Of a DNA stretch of 50,916 nt, positions 8,319 through 17,656 are shown in pieces. The stretch comes from an uncultured Alphaproteobacteria bacterium (GTDB lineage: Bacteria > Pseudomonadota > Alphaproteobacteria > CAAHEQ01 > UBA3637). A program made the translations under genes and the position numbers. Under the pieces are notes generated by a model. The model was given only the letters and a program-made list of their open reading frames with translations, made no database searches and was not told where the DNA came from. Within the stretch, counting starts at the first letter, position 1, and the number at the start of each line of letters is the position of its first letter. The stretch covers positions 1 to 50,916 of the forward strand of contig CALGXF010000034.1 of assembly GCA_937935995.1 (NCBI GenBank), given 5' to 3'.

Positions 8319-8816
8319 ATGAAAAAAACGCTCGTTGCTTTGTTGATGACGTGTGCTTTATTAACGGCATGTGCGTCTTCGGATAAAGGCGGGGATGCCT
8401 CTTCGGATGCGTCTCGTTTGAACGAATGGGATTCGGCGGATATCACCAACTTGGATGAAACGCAGTATTCCCAACGTTTCAAAAAAGAAGTTCAACCCGT
8501 CATTTATTTTGAATTCAACAGTGTGGCTTTAACGCCGCAGGCAATGGATGTTTTAAATACCCAGGCGGCATGGTTAAAAGAAAACGCAAATGCGATGATT
8601 GTCGTCGAAGGTCATTGCGATGAACGGGGAACCCGTGAATACAACTTGGCTTTGGGCGAACGGCGTGCCAATGCGGTAAAGGAATATTTTGCTTTGAAAG
8701 GAATCGATTCGAATCGCGTTCGGATTATTTCTTACGGTAAAGAACGTCCGCAAGTGTTGGGTGTCGGCGAAGCGGCTTGGTCGCAAAATCGCAGAGCGGT
8801 AACGATTGCCAACTAA
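8319..8816 (+). CDS. pal: Peptidoglycan-associated lipoprotein Pal
   Basis: 165 residues. The lipoprotein signal ends LLTAC, with lipidated Cys at residue 19. The OmpA-like peptidoglycan-binding domain (about 60-165) shows VIYFEFNSVALTP, EGHCDERGTREYNLALGERR (the diaminopimelate-binding Asp/Arg motif) and a C-terminal NRRAVTI. Pal tethers the outer membrane to peptidoglycan and binds TolB. It is followed by a strong terminator, so cpoB is probably expressed partly separately or by read-through. Confidence 0.97.
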   Translation: MKKTLVALLMTCALLTACASSDKGGDASSDASRLNEWDSADITNLDETQYSQRFKKEVQPVIYFEFNSVALTPQAMDVLNTQAAWLKENANAMIVVEGHCDERGTREYNLALGERRANAVKEYFALKGIDSNRVRIISYGKERPQVLGVGEAAWSQNRRAVTIAN

Positions 8817-8840
8817 AAATTAAAAAAAACTTCAAAAAAG

Positions 8841-8879
8841 ATGCTTTGTCTTTTATACTTCAAAGACAAAGCATTTTTT
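8841..8879 (+). terminator. Terminator after pal
   Basis: Thirteen-base perfect stem ATGCTTTGTCTTT (8841-8853) with AAAGACAAAGCAT (8862-8874), followed by a T run to 8879. Confidence 0.92.
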
Positions 8880-8900
8880 ATGGAGAATGAGGCATTTGAA

Positions 8901-9743
8901 ATGAAAAAATTATTATACGTTTTGATGGGATTGTGTTTGGTCGCGCCGGTCGGGGCGCAGGGAATCGTCGATTCGCAAACGCGGGCGTTGATTGACCGAA
9001 TGGATCGGTTGGAAAGGGATTTAACGCTTGTTCAACGAAAAATTTACAAATCACCGGATGCCGGGCAATCGGAAGAAGCCTCTGTATCGACGGCTTTTCC
9101 GAAAGGTTCTGTTGAACATCTTTATGCCAAAATCACGGAATTGGAACAAGTCGTTGCCCATTTGACTGCTCAAGTGGAAGAAGCAAATGCCTCCTTGTCG
9201 GCGTTGGACGGGCGCGTCAGCAAGTTAAGCCAAGATGTGGATTTCCGGCTGACGGCTTTGGAAAATGCGCCAAAGCCTGCTACAACGGAAAAACAGGCAA
9301 AAGCCGTTCCGTCTGCCGTTACGGATGTGGTCGTCACACAAGTCAATCCGGCCGATGCGCCAAAAGAGTATGATGCCGCTTATGCACTTTTAAAAAAAGC
9401 TCAATATGAAGAAGCGGAAACGGCATTGAAAACTTTTTTGAAAAATTATCCGTCGGACAAATTGGCGGGAAATGCTCAATATTGGCTGGGTGAAACTTAT
9501 TATGTTCGCGGGCGCTTTGATCAGGCGGCTGTGACCTTTGCCGAAGGCGTTCAAAAATATAAAGAAAATGCAAAAGGGGCCGACAGTTTGTTAAAGCTCG
9601 GCATGTCAATGGCACGGTTGAATAAAACAAAAGAAGCCTGTACGGCTTTTAAGAATTTGGAAAAGGAATTCCCGAAAGCCTCTGAAGCCTTAAAAGCGCG
9701 CGCAAAAAGTGAAATGGATAAAATATCGTGTGCGTCCAACTGA
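8901..9743 (+). CDS. cpoB: Cell division coordinator CpoB (YbgF), Tol-Pal associated
   Basis: 280 residues from the ATG at 8901, where the signal peptide MKKLLYVLMGLCLVAPVGAQ begins; GAGG lies 8 bases upstream. Earlier in-frame ATGs lie in or just after the pal terminator and are unlikely. A coiled-coil region (about residues 25-125, LERDLTLVQRKI, ITELEQVVAHLTAQVEE) is followed by TPR repeats (AYALLKKAQYEEAETAL, AQYWLGETYYVRGRFDQAA, SLLKLGMSMARLNK). CpoB coordinates the Tol machine with septal peptidoglycan synthesis. Its 3' end overlaps tilS by 16 bases. Confidence 0.94.
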   Translation: MKKLLYVLMGLCLVAPVGAQGIVDSQTRALIDRMDRLERDLTLVQRKIYKSPDAGQSEEASVSTAFPKGSVEHLYAKITELEQVVAHLTAQVEEANASLSALDGRVSKLSQDVDFRLTALENAPKPATTEKQAKAVPSAVTDVVVTQVNPADAPKEYDAAYALLKKAQYEEAETALKTFLKNYPSDKLAGNAQYWLGETYYVRGRFDQAAVTFAEGVQKYKENAKGADSLLKLGMSMARLNKTKEACTAFKNLEKEFPKASEALKARAKSEMDKISCASN

Positions 9744-10960
9744 CACAATCTTATTTTGCCAAAACGCTTGAAACGCTTTGTGCGGAGGGTTTCGTCTCCA
9801 AAATAGCGGTCGCTGTTTCCGGCGGAGCGGACAGCTTATGTTTGGCGTTGATGACGCATGATTGGGCTGTCGATCGGGGAATCGAAGTCATCGGGCTGAC
9901 CGTTGATCATGGCTTGCGGCCCGAATCTGCTGCGGAAGCCGAACAAGTTCATGCTTGGTTGACCGAACGTAAAATGGCGCATCACATTTTAACATGGACG
10001 GGGGACAAACCGAAAACACGTGTGGAAGAAAAGGCCAGAGAAGCGCGGTATCGATTGTTGTTGGATTGGTGTCACCATCAAAAAGTTTCTTGTTTGCTTT
10101 TGGGGCACCAGTTGGAAGATCAAGCAGAAACTTTTTTCCTGCGGTTGGCTCGGTCGAGCGGAATTGACGGTTTGTCGGCTATGCGTCCCGTCACGATTCG
10201 TGAGGGTGTTTTCTTGGTGCGGCCGTTTTTGGATGTGCATCGGGACAGCATTCGCGGGTACTTAAGAACACACTATCGCCAAAAATGGATTGAAGATCCG
10301 TCCAATCAGGATGATCAATATGAGCGGGTGCGTTTGCGCAAAGCGGCGCCGATTTTGAGTCAGTTGGGATTAACGCCTCAAGCGGTTTCTTTATCGGCTA
10401 AACGATTGGCGCGGGTCAGGGGTTGTTTAGAAACGTTAACGGATTCGTTTTTGAAAAAAAACGTTGTTTGGTCTGACGGCGGATACGCGTTTATTCCGTC
10501 GGAAATGTGGGAGAGCTTGCCGCAGGAAATTGCTTTGCGGGTTTTGTTTTGTGTGTTGGAAGCAATCAGTGGCGGAAGCATGCCCAGATTGGAGCAATTG
10601 GAAAAAAGATGCTTACCGCAAATGCAGGCTCAAACATTGGCGGGGTGTGAAATCGTTCCGTGTCGGACGGGATTTTATGTTTGCCGGGAATGGGCTCAAA
10701 TGGCCGCCCCCGTTCGGCTGAAAGCTGATACGCCGACGCACTGGGATCGATTTTATGTGTGTGTGTCCAAAGAGGCGACCATCGCGCCGTTGCAAGAGGC
10801 TTTGCCCAAAACGGGGTTGCCGGCCAAAGTTCGGCGGACTGTGCCGGCGCTCTATGACGGTAAAACGCTTTTGTGGGTGCCCAGCCTTGACTATTATGCG
10901 AAAAAAGACGATATTAATGGGACAGTTGTATTAAAGGTGTCAAAATGGAAAAAGATGTGA
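9728..10960 (+). CDS. tilS: tRNA(Ile)-lysidine synthase TilS, GTG start
   Basis: 410 residues from a GTG at 9728 inside the end of cpoB. The N-terminal PP-loop ATPase motif SGGADS is at about 31-36, followed by TVDHGLRPES and LGHQLEDQAETFFLRLARSSG, both TilS signatures. TilS converts C34 of the CAU anticodon of a minor tRNA-Ile to lysidine, so it is essential. The C-terminal third is divergent. It overlaps ftsH by 16 bases; the tilS-ftsH neighbourhood is common in proteobacteria. Confidence 0.95.
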   Translation: MCVQLTQSYFAKTLETLCAEGFVSKIAVAVSGGADSLCLALMTHDWAVDRGIEVIGLTVDHGLRPESAAEAEQVHAWLTERKMAHHILTWTGDKPKTRVEEKAREARYRLLLDWCHHQKVSCLLLGHQLEDQAETFFLRLARSSGIDGLSAMRPVTIREGVFLVRPFLDVHRDSIRGYLRTHYRQKWIEDPSNQDDQYERVRLRKAAPILSQLGLTPQAVSLSAKRLARVRGCLETLTDSFLKKNVVWSDGGYAFIPSEMWESLPQEIALRVLFCVLEAISGGSMPRLEQLEKRCLPQMQAQTLAGCEIVPCRTGFYVCREWAQMAAPVRLKADTPTHWDRFYVCVSKEATIAPLQEALPKTGLPAKVRRTVPALYDGKTLLWVPSLDYYAKKDDINGTVVLKVSKWKKM

Positions 10961-12954
10961 AAAAAAAGAACGGACCGGAGTTCGGAAAATCTAAAAATTT
11001 CAAAAAAAACAGCTTTGTTTGGTGGTTGTTGATTTTTGCAATTGTCTTTGCAATGTCTAATTTCTTTTTTGACCCGTCCAAGCGGGAGCAGGCTAAAGAA
11101 CTGTCTTTTTCCGAATTGTTAACCGAAGTCGATGCCGGCCGTGTTCAAGAAGTCACAATTACGGGGCAATCGTTAAGCGGAAAGTTGGCTGATAATCAAT
11201 CGTTTGTCAGCTATGCGCCGGCTGAATCCGGATTGGTTGCAACGTTGAAAGAAAAAGACGTTAAAATTATTGCAGAACCGGAAGCTGTTGAAGGTTTTTC
11301 TTTCGGCAGTATGTTGCTGTCCTGGTTGCCGATGATTATTTTGGTCGGATTGTGGATTTTCTTTATGCGCCAGATGTCGGCCAGTAACGGAAAAGCGATG
11401 AGCTTTGGGAAATCTCGGGCGAAATTGTTAACGCATAAGGATCAGGTCACGTTTAAAGATGTGGCCGGAATCGATGAAGCCAAACAAGAATTACAAGAAG
11501 TTGTGGATTTTTTAAAAGAGCCGACGAAATTTCAACGATTGGGCGGAAAAATCCCGAAAGGTGTTTTATTGGTAGGGCCTCCGGGAACGGGGAAAACATT
11601 GCTGGCGCGGGCAATTGCCGGCGAAGCGGATGCGCCTTTCTTTTCGATTTCCGGTTCGGATTTCGTGGAAATGTTTGTCGGGGTCGGGGCTTCCCGTGTT
11701 CGGGATATGTTTGAACAAGCCAAGAAAAATGCGCCCTGTATTTTATTCGTCGATGAAATTGATGCCGTCGGACGTCAACGCGGTGCCGGTCTCGGCGGCG
11801 GAAATGATGAACGGGAGCAAACCTTGAACCAGTTGTTGGTAGAAATGGATGGGTTTGAAACCAATTCCGGCGTTATTTTGATTGCTGCGACGAACAGACC
11901 CGATGTTTTGGATCCGGCGTTGTTGCGTCCGGGGCGGTTTGACCGTCAGGTCGTTGTTCCGAATCCGGATGTTAACGGTCGTGAAGAAATTTTAAATGTG
12001 CATGTGAAAAAAATTCCGTTAGCGCCGGATGTGAATATTCGCGTTATTGCGCGCGGAACGCCCGGTTTTTCGGGGGCTGATTTAGCTAACCTTGTCAATG
12101 AAGCGGCTTTGTTGGCAGCGCGGCGCAATAAAATGAAAGTCACGATGCAGGATATGGAAGATGCCAAAGATAAGGTAATGATGGGAACGGAACGCCGGTC
12201 GATGGTTATGGATGAAAAAGAAAAAAGAATGACGGCTTACCACGAAGCCGGACATGCGATTTGTTCGTTGCATCTGCCTGAGTCGGATCCGTTGCATAAA
12301 GTAACGATTATTCCGCGCGGGCGGGCTTTGGGGCTGACGATGCAGTTGCCGGAAAAGGATAAGTATTCTCAAAGTAAGACGTATTTGAAGTCTCGTTTGT
12401 CTATTTTATTCGGAGGGCGATTAGCGGAGGAATTAACTTTCGGAGACGATAAGGTATCTACCGGGGCTTCGAACGATATTCAAGTTGCCACTTCAATTGC
12501 ACGCCACATGGTAACCGAGTGGGGGATGAGTGAAACTTTGGGACCGATTGCATATGAAGAACCGGAAGGCGAAGTCTTTTTAGGGCATTCCATTACGCGT
12601 CACAAAAATATTTCCGAAAAGACGGCTGAAGAAGTTGATCGGCAAATTCGGAAAATAATTGATGAGGCTTATACACGGACAAAAGAAATTTTAACGACTC
12701 ATCATGATGAGCTGAAAGCATTGGCAGAAGCGTTAATGGAATATGAGACTTTGAACGGTGATGAAATCAAACAAGTGTTAAAGGGTGAAAAATTAACCCA
12801 TAAAGAAGAAAAGCCGGTCTTTGTTCGTCCGTCTGTCCCGACCGTGTGGGGGGAGGTCTCGGAAAAGGAAAAGCCTCAAACGGAAAAAGCGCCCGAACCG
12901 GCGCCTGTTCCGAAAGGTAAGAAAAAATCCGGGCAAAAGTTAAAAGAAGCCTAA
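10945..12954 (+). CDS. ftsH: ATP-dependent zinc metalloprotease FtsH
   Basis: 669 residues. Two membrane helices (about 23-42 and 121-140) flank a periplasmic domain. The AAA+ module has Walker A GPPGTGKT at about 211-218, Walker B LFVDEID and the SRH region NRPDVLDPALLRPGRFDR. The M41 peptidase site HEAGH is at about 433-437. FtsH degrades membrane proteins and regulators such as LpxC in many proteobacteria. The C-terminal tail is Pro/Lys/Glu rich. Its last 15 bases overlap the convergent regulator gene on the other strand. Confidence 0.98.
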   Translation: MEKDVKKKNGPEFGKSKNFKKNSFVWWLLIFAIVFAMSNFFFDPSKREQAKELSFSELLTEVDAGRVQEVTITGQSLSGKLADNQSFVSYAPAESGLVATLKEKDVKIIAEPEAVEGFSFGSMLLSWLPMIILVGLWIFFMRQMSASNGKAMSFGKSRAKLLTHKDQVTFKDVAGIDEAKQELQEVVDFLKEPTKFQRLGGKIPKGVLLVGPPGTGKTLLARAIAGEADAPFFSISGSDFVEMFVGVGASRVRDMFEQAKKNAPCILFVDEIDAVGRQRGAGLGGGNDEREQTLNQLLVEMDGFETNSGVILIAATNRPDVLDPALLRPGRFDRQVVVPNPDVNGREEILNVHVKKIPLAPDVNIRVIARGTPGFSGADLANLVNEAALLAARRNKMKVTMQDMEDAKDKVMMGTERRSMVMDEKEKRMTAYHEAGHAICSLHLPESDPLHKVTIIPRGRALGLTMQLPEKDKYSQSKTYLKSRLSILFGGRLAEELTFGDDKVSTGASNDIQVATSIARHMVTEWGMSETLGPIAYEEPEGEVFLGHSITRHKNISEKTAEEVDRQIRKIIDEAYTRTKEILTTHHDELKALAEALMEYETLNGDEIKQVLKGEKLTHKEEKPVFVRPSVPTVWGEVSEKEKPQTEKAPEPAPVPKGKKKSGQKLKEA

Positions 12955-13587
12955 ATTTTGTGCTTTTAATACAATTTGTGTTCGATTGGTTGCACCGAGT
13001 TTGTGAAAAAGACCGTGAATGTGCAGCTTCACCGTTGGTTCGGTGATACCCATTTGGGCGGCAATTTGTTTGTTGGACAGGCCGTCGTGCAGAAAATTCA
13101 GGACTTGAATTTGCCGTTTGGTCAAAGTGCTTCCGTCCGGCAGACGGTAGTTTTTGTTCGGCGGTGTTTTTTCTTTTGAACGGCTGTTTGTTTCGGTTAA
13201 AATCAACGGCGGTACGTAAATGCCGAAATCAAAAATCAAATGCAAAATGTGTTTTAATTTTCCATCCATATCCGAATAAGGAATAAATCCGACAATCCCA
13301 TGTTCAAAACAGTTCATAAGCGCCGGCACATCAATTTCTTTGGCCGTTAAAACGATGCGTGTTTTGTTCAAGGATTGCAACAATTCCATGACGCGTTCTT
13401 TCCACGTGACACCCATGATGTTTAAGTCCAAAAACAAAAAATCCGCTGTTTCCGAACGAATTAAATCAAGCAACGTGCAGTCCCAATCATAGCATTCAAC
13501 AATTTCGGCCGGCGGTTCCAGTGCCAAAATGGCTGATTTGATTTTTTGCATCAGCAAGAAATCTTTTTCTCCAATAACAAATTTCAT
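12940..13587 (-). CDS. NarL/LuxR-type response regulator with atypical receiver
   Basis: 215 residues. An N-terminal receiver-like domain (1-120) carries a candidate phospho-acceptor Asp (D54 in FLFLDLNIMG) and Thr (T81). The usual signalling Lys is replaced by Tyr in GFIPYSD (Y104), and the acidic pair is degenerate (IGEKDF). The C-terminal HTH LuxR domain is intact (LTKRQIQVLNFLHDGLSNKQ, GITEPTVKLHIHGLF). It probably binds DNA; whether it is switched by phosphorylation is doubtful. AAGGAGAC precedes the start, which overlaps the upstream gene by 4 bases, so the two form an operon. Confidence 0.9.
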   Translation of the reverse strand: MKFVIGEKDFLLMQKIKSAILALEPPAEIVECYDWDCTLLDLIRSETADFLFLDLNIMGVTWKERVMELLQSLNKTRIVLTAKEIDVPALMNCFEHGIVGFIPYSDMDGKLKHILHLIFDFGIYVPPLILTETNSRSKEKTPPNKNYRLPDGSTLTKRQIQVLNFLHDGLSNKQIAAQMGITEPTVKLHIHGLFHKLGATNRTQIVLKAQNLGFF

Positions 13588-13970
13588 TTTGTCTCCTTAT
13601 ACGCATGGAAAATATCCGTTAAGACGCCTTTAAACAGCAATGTGTTTCGTATCGCGAAACGGGAAAGTTTCCTGACGGTGGAGCGTTCTCTTTTTTGCAA
13701 AAGAGCGGGTGCGATTAACCCGGCTGCCTTTTTGAAAAAGGAAATCAGTCGTCTCGCGCCGGTCTCATCACAAAGTCCTCCATTCAAACGGCTTGCCGTT
13801 GCGGCAGCGAATGCACCTGCCGCCCGATGAAAAACAGGTATTCCCATCCAAGCAAATGTGTTTAAGACAGCTTCCCCTTTGAAATAAAACGACACCCCAA
13901 TTTCAAATCGTTTTATTCCAACTGTCTTCATCCCTTGGACAAGGATATCCGTAATCGGTAAACAAGCCAT
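13584..13970 (-). CDS. Hypothetical protein in operon with LuxR-type regulator
   Basis: 128 residues; no family recognised. It starts MACLPITDILVQGMKTVG with GAGGGGG 4 bases upstream, and its stop overlaps the regulator start as ATGA. It is basic overall (many Lys/Arg towards the C-terminus) with moderately hydrophobic stretches (residues about 33-48 and 83-94) but no convincing membrane helix. The good ribosome site and tight coupling argue that it is real. A role linked to the regulator (input or anti-factor) is only a guess. Confidence 0.6.
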   Translation of the reverse strand: MACLPITDILVQGMKTVGIKRFEIGVSFYFKGEAVLNTFAWMGIPVFHRAAGAFAAATASRLNGGLCDETGARRLISFFKKAAGLIAPALLQKRERSTVRKLSRFAIRNTLLFKGVLTDIFHAYKETK

Positions 13971-14059
13971 TTTCCCCCCTCAACTTTGTGCTTGTTGAAA
14001 CGCTCCTTAAGTCTACGTAGTGCATTTATTCGTAGAAGTCAAGAAACATTTTGCAAGTT

Positions 14060-14902
14060 TTACTTGCTAAACTTGCTTTTTATGTCATCAGCCAGCGATT
14101 TAAAGTTTTCTTTCGTCTCGTTAAGTTGCTTTTTTGCGGCTTCGACTTCCCCTTTAAAGCTGTCAATTTGGCCTTTGGCCGCATTGATTTGGTCTTGGAT
14201 TTTGCCGATTTCCCCTTGCAAGTCAGGCAACAGATTTCGAGCGTTTTGAACAAGAGTCTGCATGGATTGTTGCGAGAAGGTCGATAAAATCAAAGCAAAT
14301 GCTTGGTCGAGCGTCATCGGATTTTTTTCTTCCCCGATGTTTTTCAATTGAATTGTCGGCAACGGAATTTCCATCATTTTTTGGGATTGTGTTAAGCTGC
14401 TGGCCAATTGGATAGAACTGTTTTTTATGGTTAGTTCTTTGATGATGACTTTTTTGGCTTTTTTCGAGCTTTTATCCGCAGTCTGTGCCGGTTTGTCCGC
14501 TGATTGATGATTTTTCATATAATCGTTGATATTCTTGTTGATGGTACCGAGGTTGGTTCCCGATTTTGAAATTTCAATTGTTGCAACGGCTTTATCAATG
14601 TTAATTTCTTTAATCAGGATAACATCACTGAACAGGCTTTTCATGGACACGGAGACTTCAATTTCACCGAGTGTAAAAGCGTTCGGCATAGAAAAGCCCG
14701 ACGGATTGCCGACGGCCAGCCCTTTGACTTTGAATTCTCCGTCAAAGATAGATGTGTGTACGGATGAGACTTGAATATTTGTTTTTGTAATGGGCGGTAC
14801 GTATTTTTGAACAGCCTCTTTAATTAAAATATCCATGGCAAAATAAGCGGCGATAATCAGCGCGATAAGAATTAAGATAATAATTAATAAAAGTTTTTTC
14901 AT
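14060..14902 (-). CDS. AsmA-like membrane-anchored protein
   Basis: 280 residues. One N-terminal membrane helix (KKLLLIIILILIALIIAAYF) is followed by a domain with features of AsmA or related bridge-like lipid-transport proteins (TSIFDGEFKVKGLAVGNPSGF, FTLGEIEVSVSMKSL, LIKEINIDKAVATIEI). A C-terminal coiled coil follows (about 225-280, GKIQDQINAAKGQIDSFKGE). It probably sits in the inner membrane facing the periplasm. The start is supported by AAGGGG upstream. The family assignment rests on pattern only and the protein is much shorter than true AsmA. Confidence 0.65.
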   Translation of the reverse strand: MKKLLLIIILILIALIIAAYFAMDILIKEAVQKYVPPITKTNIQVSSVHTSIFDGEFKVKGLAVGNPSGFSMPNAFTLGEIEVSVSMKSLFSDVILIKEINIDKAVATIEISKSGTNLGTINKNINDYMKNHQSADKPAQTADKSSKKAKKVIIKELTIKNSSIQLASSLTQSQKMMEIPLPTIQLKNIGEEKNPMTLDQAFALILSTFSQQSMQTLVQNARNLLPDLQGEIGKIQDQINAAKGQIDSFKGEVEAAKKQLNETKENFKSLADDIKSKFSK

Positions 14903-14934
14903 TTTGTTTCCCCTTTATATGTGATTTTAAAGAT

Positions 14935-14963
14935 TTGACATCTTTCATTTTTCAACTTATAGT
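14935..14963 (+). promoter_or_regulatory. Promoter for EAL-domain gene
   Basis: TTGACA (14935-14940), 17-base spacer, TATAGT (14958-14963), 34 bases before the EAL gene start. Close to consensus. Confidence 0.75.
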
Positions 14964-14997
14964 AGAATAAAGAAAAAGGCAAGCAAAAAGTAAAACA

Positions 14998-15921
14998 ATG
15001 AGAAATGTTGCGAAAAAGAATGTAAAAACAAAACAAAATGTCTTAAGCGATTTTTTGACGCATTGTGTTTCTGTACCGATAACGCCGGCATATAAAGCGC
15101 GTAAAAATCTTGAAAAAGACATGCGGGCCGCGTTGGCAAAACGTCAAGGTTTTCTTTTGTATTTTCAACCGGAAATTGATGTCGCAACGATGCAAATTGT
15201 CGGTTGGGAAGCTTTGTTGCGTTGGCAACACCCCGAAAAAGGGATGTTATCTCCGGATGTTTTTATTCCGATTGCGGAAGAAAGCGGTTTGATTTTACCG
15301 TTGGGAGATTTAGTGGTTGAACAGGCTTTGTTTCAAATTCATGCGTGGATGTCTTTGGTGTCTTATCCGATGACGATGGCCGTGAACGTTTCGATGAAGC
15401 AGTTTGAAAATAAAGCTTTTGTGAAAAGCGTGATGGAAAAGTTGACTCATTGGCATGTGCCGCCGGCTTTGTTAGAGTTAGAGCTGACGGAAAGTTTGCT
15501 TATGAAAAATCCCAAATACACCATTGATGAGTTGCAAAAATTATCTCAAATCGGTGTGCATATTACCATTGACGATTTCGGGACAGGATTTTCGTCTTTC
15601 GGGTCTTTGGTCGATTTGCCGATTTACAAATTAAAAATCGATCGAAGTTTTATTCACAGAGCGCCGCGTTCCGTCAAAGGCATGAAAGTAATGGAAGCAA
15701 TGGTTAAAACCGGTCATTTGTTGGGGATGAAAGTTGTTATTGAAGGTGCGGAAACGGCTCAAGATTTCAAAGTCTTAAAAGAGTTGGATTGTGATTATTC
15801 GCAAGGATATTATACCGGTCGGCCGATGGATGAAGCAACGGCGACTGAATTTTTGGAAAAAAACATAGCGATGCGGGCTTTGTTTTTTCAAGGTCAGTTG
15901 GATTTACCCTTTCGATCGTAA
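14998..15921 (+). CDS. EAL-domain cyclic-di-GMP phosphodiesterase
   Basis: 307 residues, a single EAL domain after a short basic N-terminus without a membrane helix, so a cytoplasmic enzyme. Residues needed for c-di-GMP hydrolysis are present: EAL at 71-73, NVS (N130), ELTE near 162-165, DDFGTG (D192, D193), KIDRSF (K213) and E249 in VIEGAE. It should linearise c-di-GMP to pGpG. There is no sensory or GGDEF domain. The ribosome site is weak, so the start is less sure than the product. Its 3' end overlaps the convergent transferase gene by 18 bases. Confidence 0.93.
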   Translation: MRNVAKKNVKTKQNVLSDFLTHCVSVPITPAYKARKNLEKDMRAALAKRQGFLLYFQPEIDVATMQIVGWEALLRWQHPEKGMLSPDVFIPIAEESGLILPLGDLVVEQALFQIHAWMSLVSYPMTMAVNVSMKQFENKAFVKSVMEKLTHWHVPPALLELELTESLLMKNPKYTIDELQKLSQIGVHITIDDFGTGFSSFGSLVDLPIYKLKIDRSFIHRAPRSVKGMKVMEAMVKTGHLLGMKVVIEGAETAQDFKVLKELDCDYSQGYYTGRPMDEATATEFLEKNIAMRALFFQGQLDLPFRS

Positions 15922-17592
15922 TTCTAACCATTCTTCATGGCGGCGCTTAACCGGCGGTTGAAAAGCTGGGTTAAAAACGGATTTTTTCGGATCCAATTTG
16001 TTATGTGAAATGCGTGATAAATCCAAAATGCTGTGAATCCATGTATTGGTTTCATAGGGGCGGTGAAGGTATTCTTTGAACGGTTCAACATACGCGGCAT
16101 TTTCTTGTTTATACGTGTCTGATAACCATAAGAAAAACGGAATTTCCAATTGTTCATAGTCTTTTTTGGAATCGGCATGACAAAAACAGGCATTTAATAA
16201 AGAAACGCCTTCGGCATGATCGGAAAAATACAAAATAAAGGAAGAAGCTTCTTTTTCATTTTGAACGCGCTTAAAAATTTCGGACAACATCCAATCGGTG
16301 TAATGAATGCTTTTAACATATTCGATATATCGGGGATGTGCATTATTTTCCAAAATCTTAAATTCCGGATTTCGATTTTGGTAATCCGCCGGATAGCGGT
16401 CTTTGTATCGAATATGCGATCCCATTAAATGAATGAAAATCACTTTACGGGGAGCCGGATCTTTCAAAGCCTCCTCAATGGCCGGCAACAATTCGGCATC
16501 CAGTTTGTGTTTTTTAAAACCATCGTTCCAATTTTTGTGTTTGTTGATAAAGGTTGTGTGCTTAACGCGCTTTAATAAGTGCGAATAGTTGTCAAAGACG
16601 CCATACATGGAATGTCCGGAAATCCAATATGTTTCAAAACCGGCCGCATTGTAAAAATCAATTAAACTGGGTTCCTGCCACATTTTATACCGATCCGCTT
16701 CATTTTCGGACAACGTCAGCAATTTTTCCATCATTGTTGCGGTTTGAGCCGACCAGCTGGTTACATTATCGAAGACATAAAGTGACTCGCGGATGTTTTC
16801 GGCAAACGGCGTGGTTCTGATAACATTACCGTAAAGGGACATTTCTTCGCGTCGGGCGCTTTCACCGATGACAATAACATGCACTTGCTGGTTATCGGAC
16901 GGTTGAACGGTTACATCGGTCAGATGAAATTCTTTCATTCGATCGCTGCGCTTTTCAAAGTCTTTCAAATCACGATAAGAGGCTGCAAAATCAGCATCAT
17001 AAAACGGGTATTCTTTAATGTGAGTTCGAATGTAACAGGCCGTTAAGCACAAAACAATCAAACAAATAAATGCGGAAATAGTGATTTTTTTGCCTCCGTG
17101 TTCCAAAGAAACGTGCATTTGATACGGAATGTTGATAATGGACAGCCAAATAAAAGGAAATAAACAAAAGACAATACCGCCCACCGTTTTCCATCCGAGG
17201 AAATGGTCAATAAAAGCCAGTATCATTTGAGGGTCTGTGTTGAGCATTGTCAACGCCGACGAATAACTTAATTTTGTTCCGAATAAGATGAGGTGTTCAA
17301 TTTGAATAAAATTAAAAATCAACAAACCGGCATAAAAAAGTGCAAAGAATCCGGCTCTGATTTTTCGGCGCGGCAGCAACAAAATCACAGTTGTCAGAAG
17401 TAAAGATGTTTTTAAAAATAATCCGGCCGGCATTTTAAATAACGGATCGGCGTTTTGTTGCAAAACAGCTTCGAAGGCTGGAACAAGGCTGAAAGCCGTG
17501 AAAAAAGCAACCGTCACTTTTGTGAGGTTCCACAAAAGTGTTACTCCTTTTCGGAAATTTTCATAAAGAGGTCGACCAGCTCCTTTTTTCAT
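15904..17592 (-). CDS. Phosphoethanolamine transferase (EptA/CptA-like)
   Basis: 562 residues from the ATG at 17592, which has AGGA 8 bases upstream; an ATG 9 bases earlier has no usable site. Five or so N-terminal membrane helices (to about residue 190) precede a periplasmic sulfatase-fold domain. That domain shows VIVIGESARREEMSLYG (metal-binding Glu), a candidate nucleophile Thr near T284 (SAQTATMMEK) and ILYFSDHAEG (metal-binding Asp-His). The enzyme adds phosphoethanolamine to lipid A or LPS core. The sequence around the nucleophile lacks the Cys found in EptA, so the exact acceptor is unknown. Confidence 0.88.
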   Translation of the reverse strand: MKKGAGRPLYENFRKGVTLLWNLTKVTVAFFTAFSLVPAFEAVLQQNADPLFKMPAGLFLKTSLLLTTVILLLPRRKIRAGFFALFYAGLLIFNFIQIEHLILFGTKLSYSSALTMLNTDPQMILAFIDHFLGWKTVGGIVFCLFPFIWLSIINIPYQMHVSLEHGGKKITISAFICLIVLCLTACYIRTHIKEYPFYDADFAASYRDLKDFEKRSDRMKEFHLTDVTVQPSDNQQVHVIVIGESARREEMSLYGNVIRTTPFAENIRESLYVFDNVTSWSAQTATMMEKLLTLSENEADRYKMWQEPSLIDFYNAAGFETYWISGHSMYGVFDNYSHLLKRVKHTTFINKHKNWNDGFKKHKLDAELLPAIEEALKDPAPRKVIFIHLMGSHIRYKDRYPADYQNRNPEFKILENNAHPRYIEYVKSIHYTDWMLSEIFKRVQNEKEASSFILYFSDHAEGVSLLNACFCHADSKKDYEQLEIPFFLWLSDTYKQENAAYVEPFKEYLHRPYETNTWIHSILDLSRISHNKLDPKKSVFNPAFQPPVKRRHEEWLELRSKG

Positions 17593-17656
17593 AAGACACA
17601 TCCTGTTTCTTTTTTGTCAAAGAGTCAAGCACAAAGCTTTCCCATCCTGAATCACA

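Noticed and set aside
8841..8900. Earlier start codons for cpoB at 8841 and 8880
   Set aside because: The first lies in the pal terminator stem and the second would put extra residues before a clear signal peptide; ATG 8901 has a good site.
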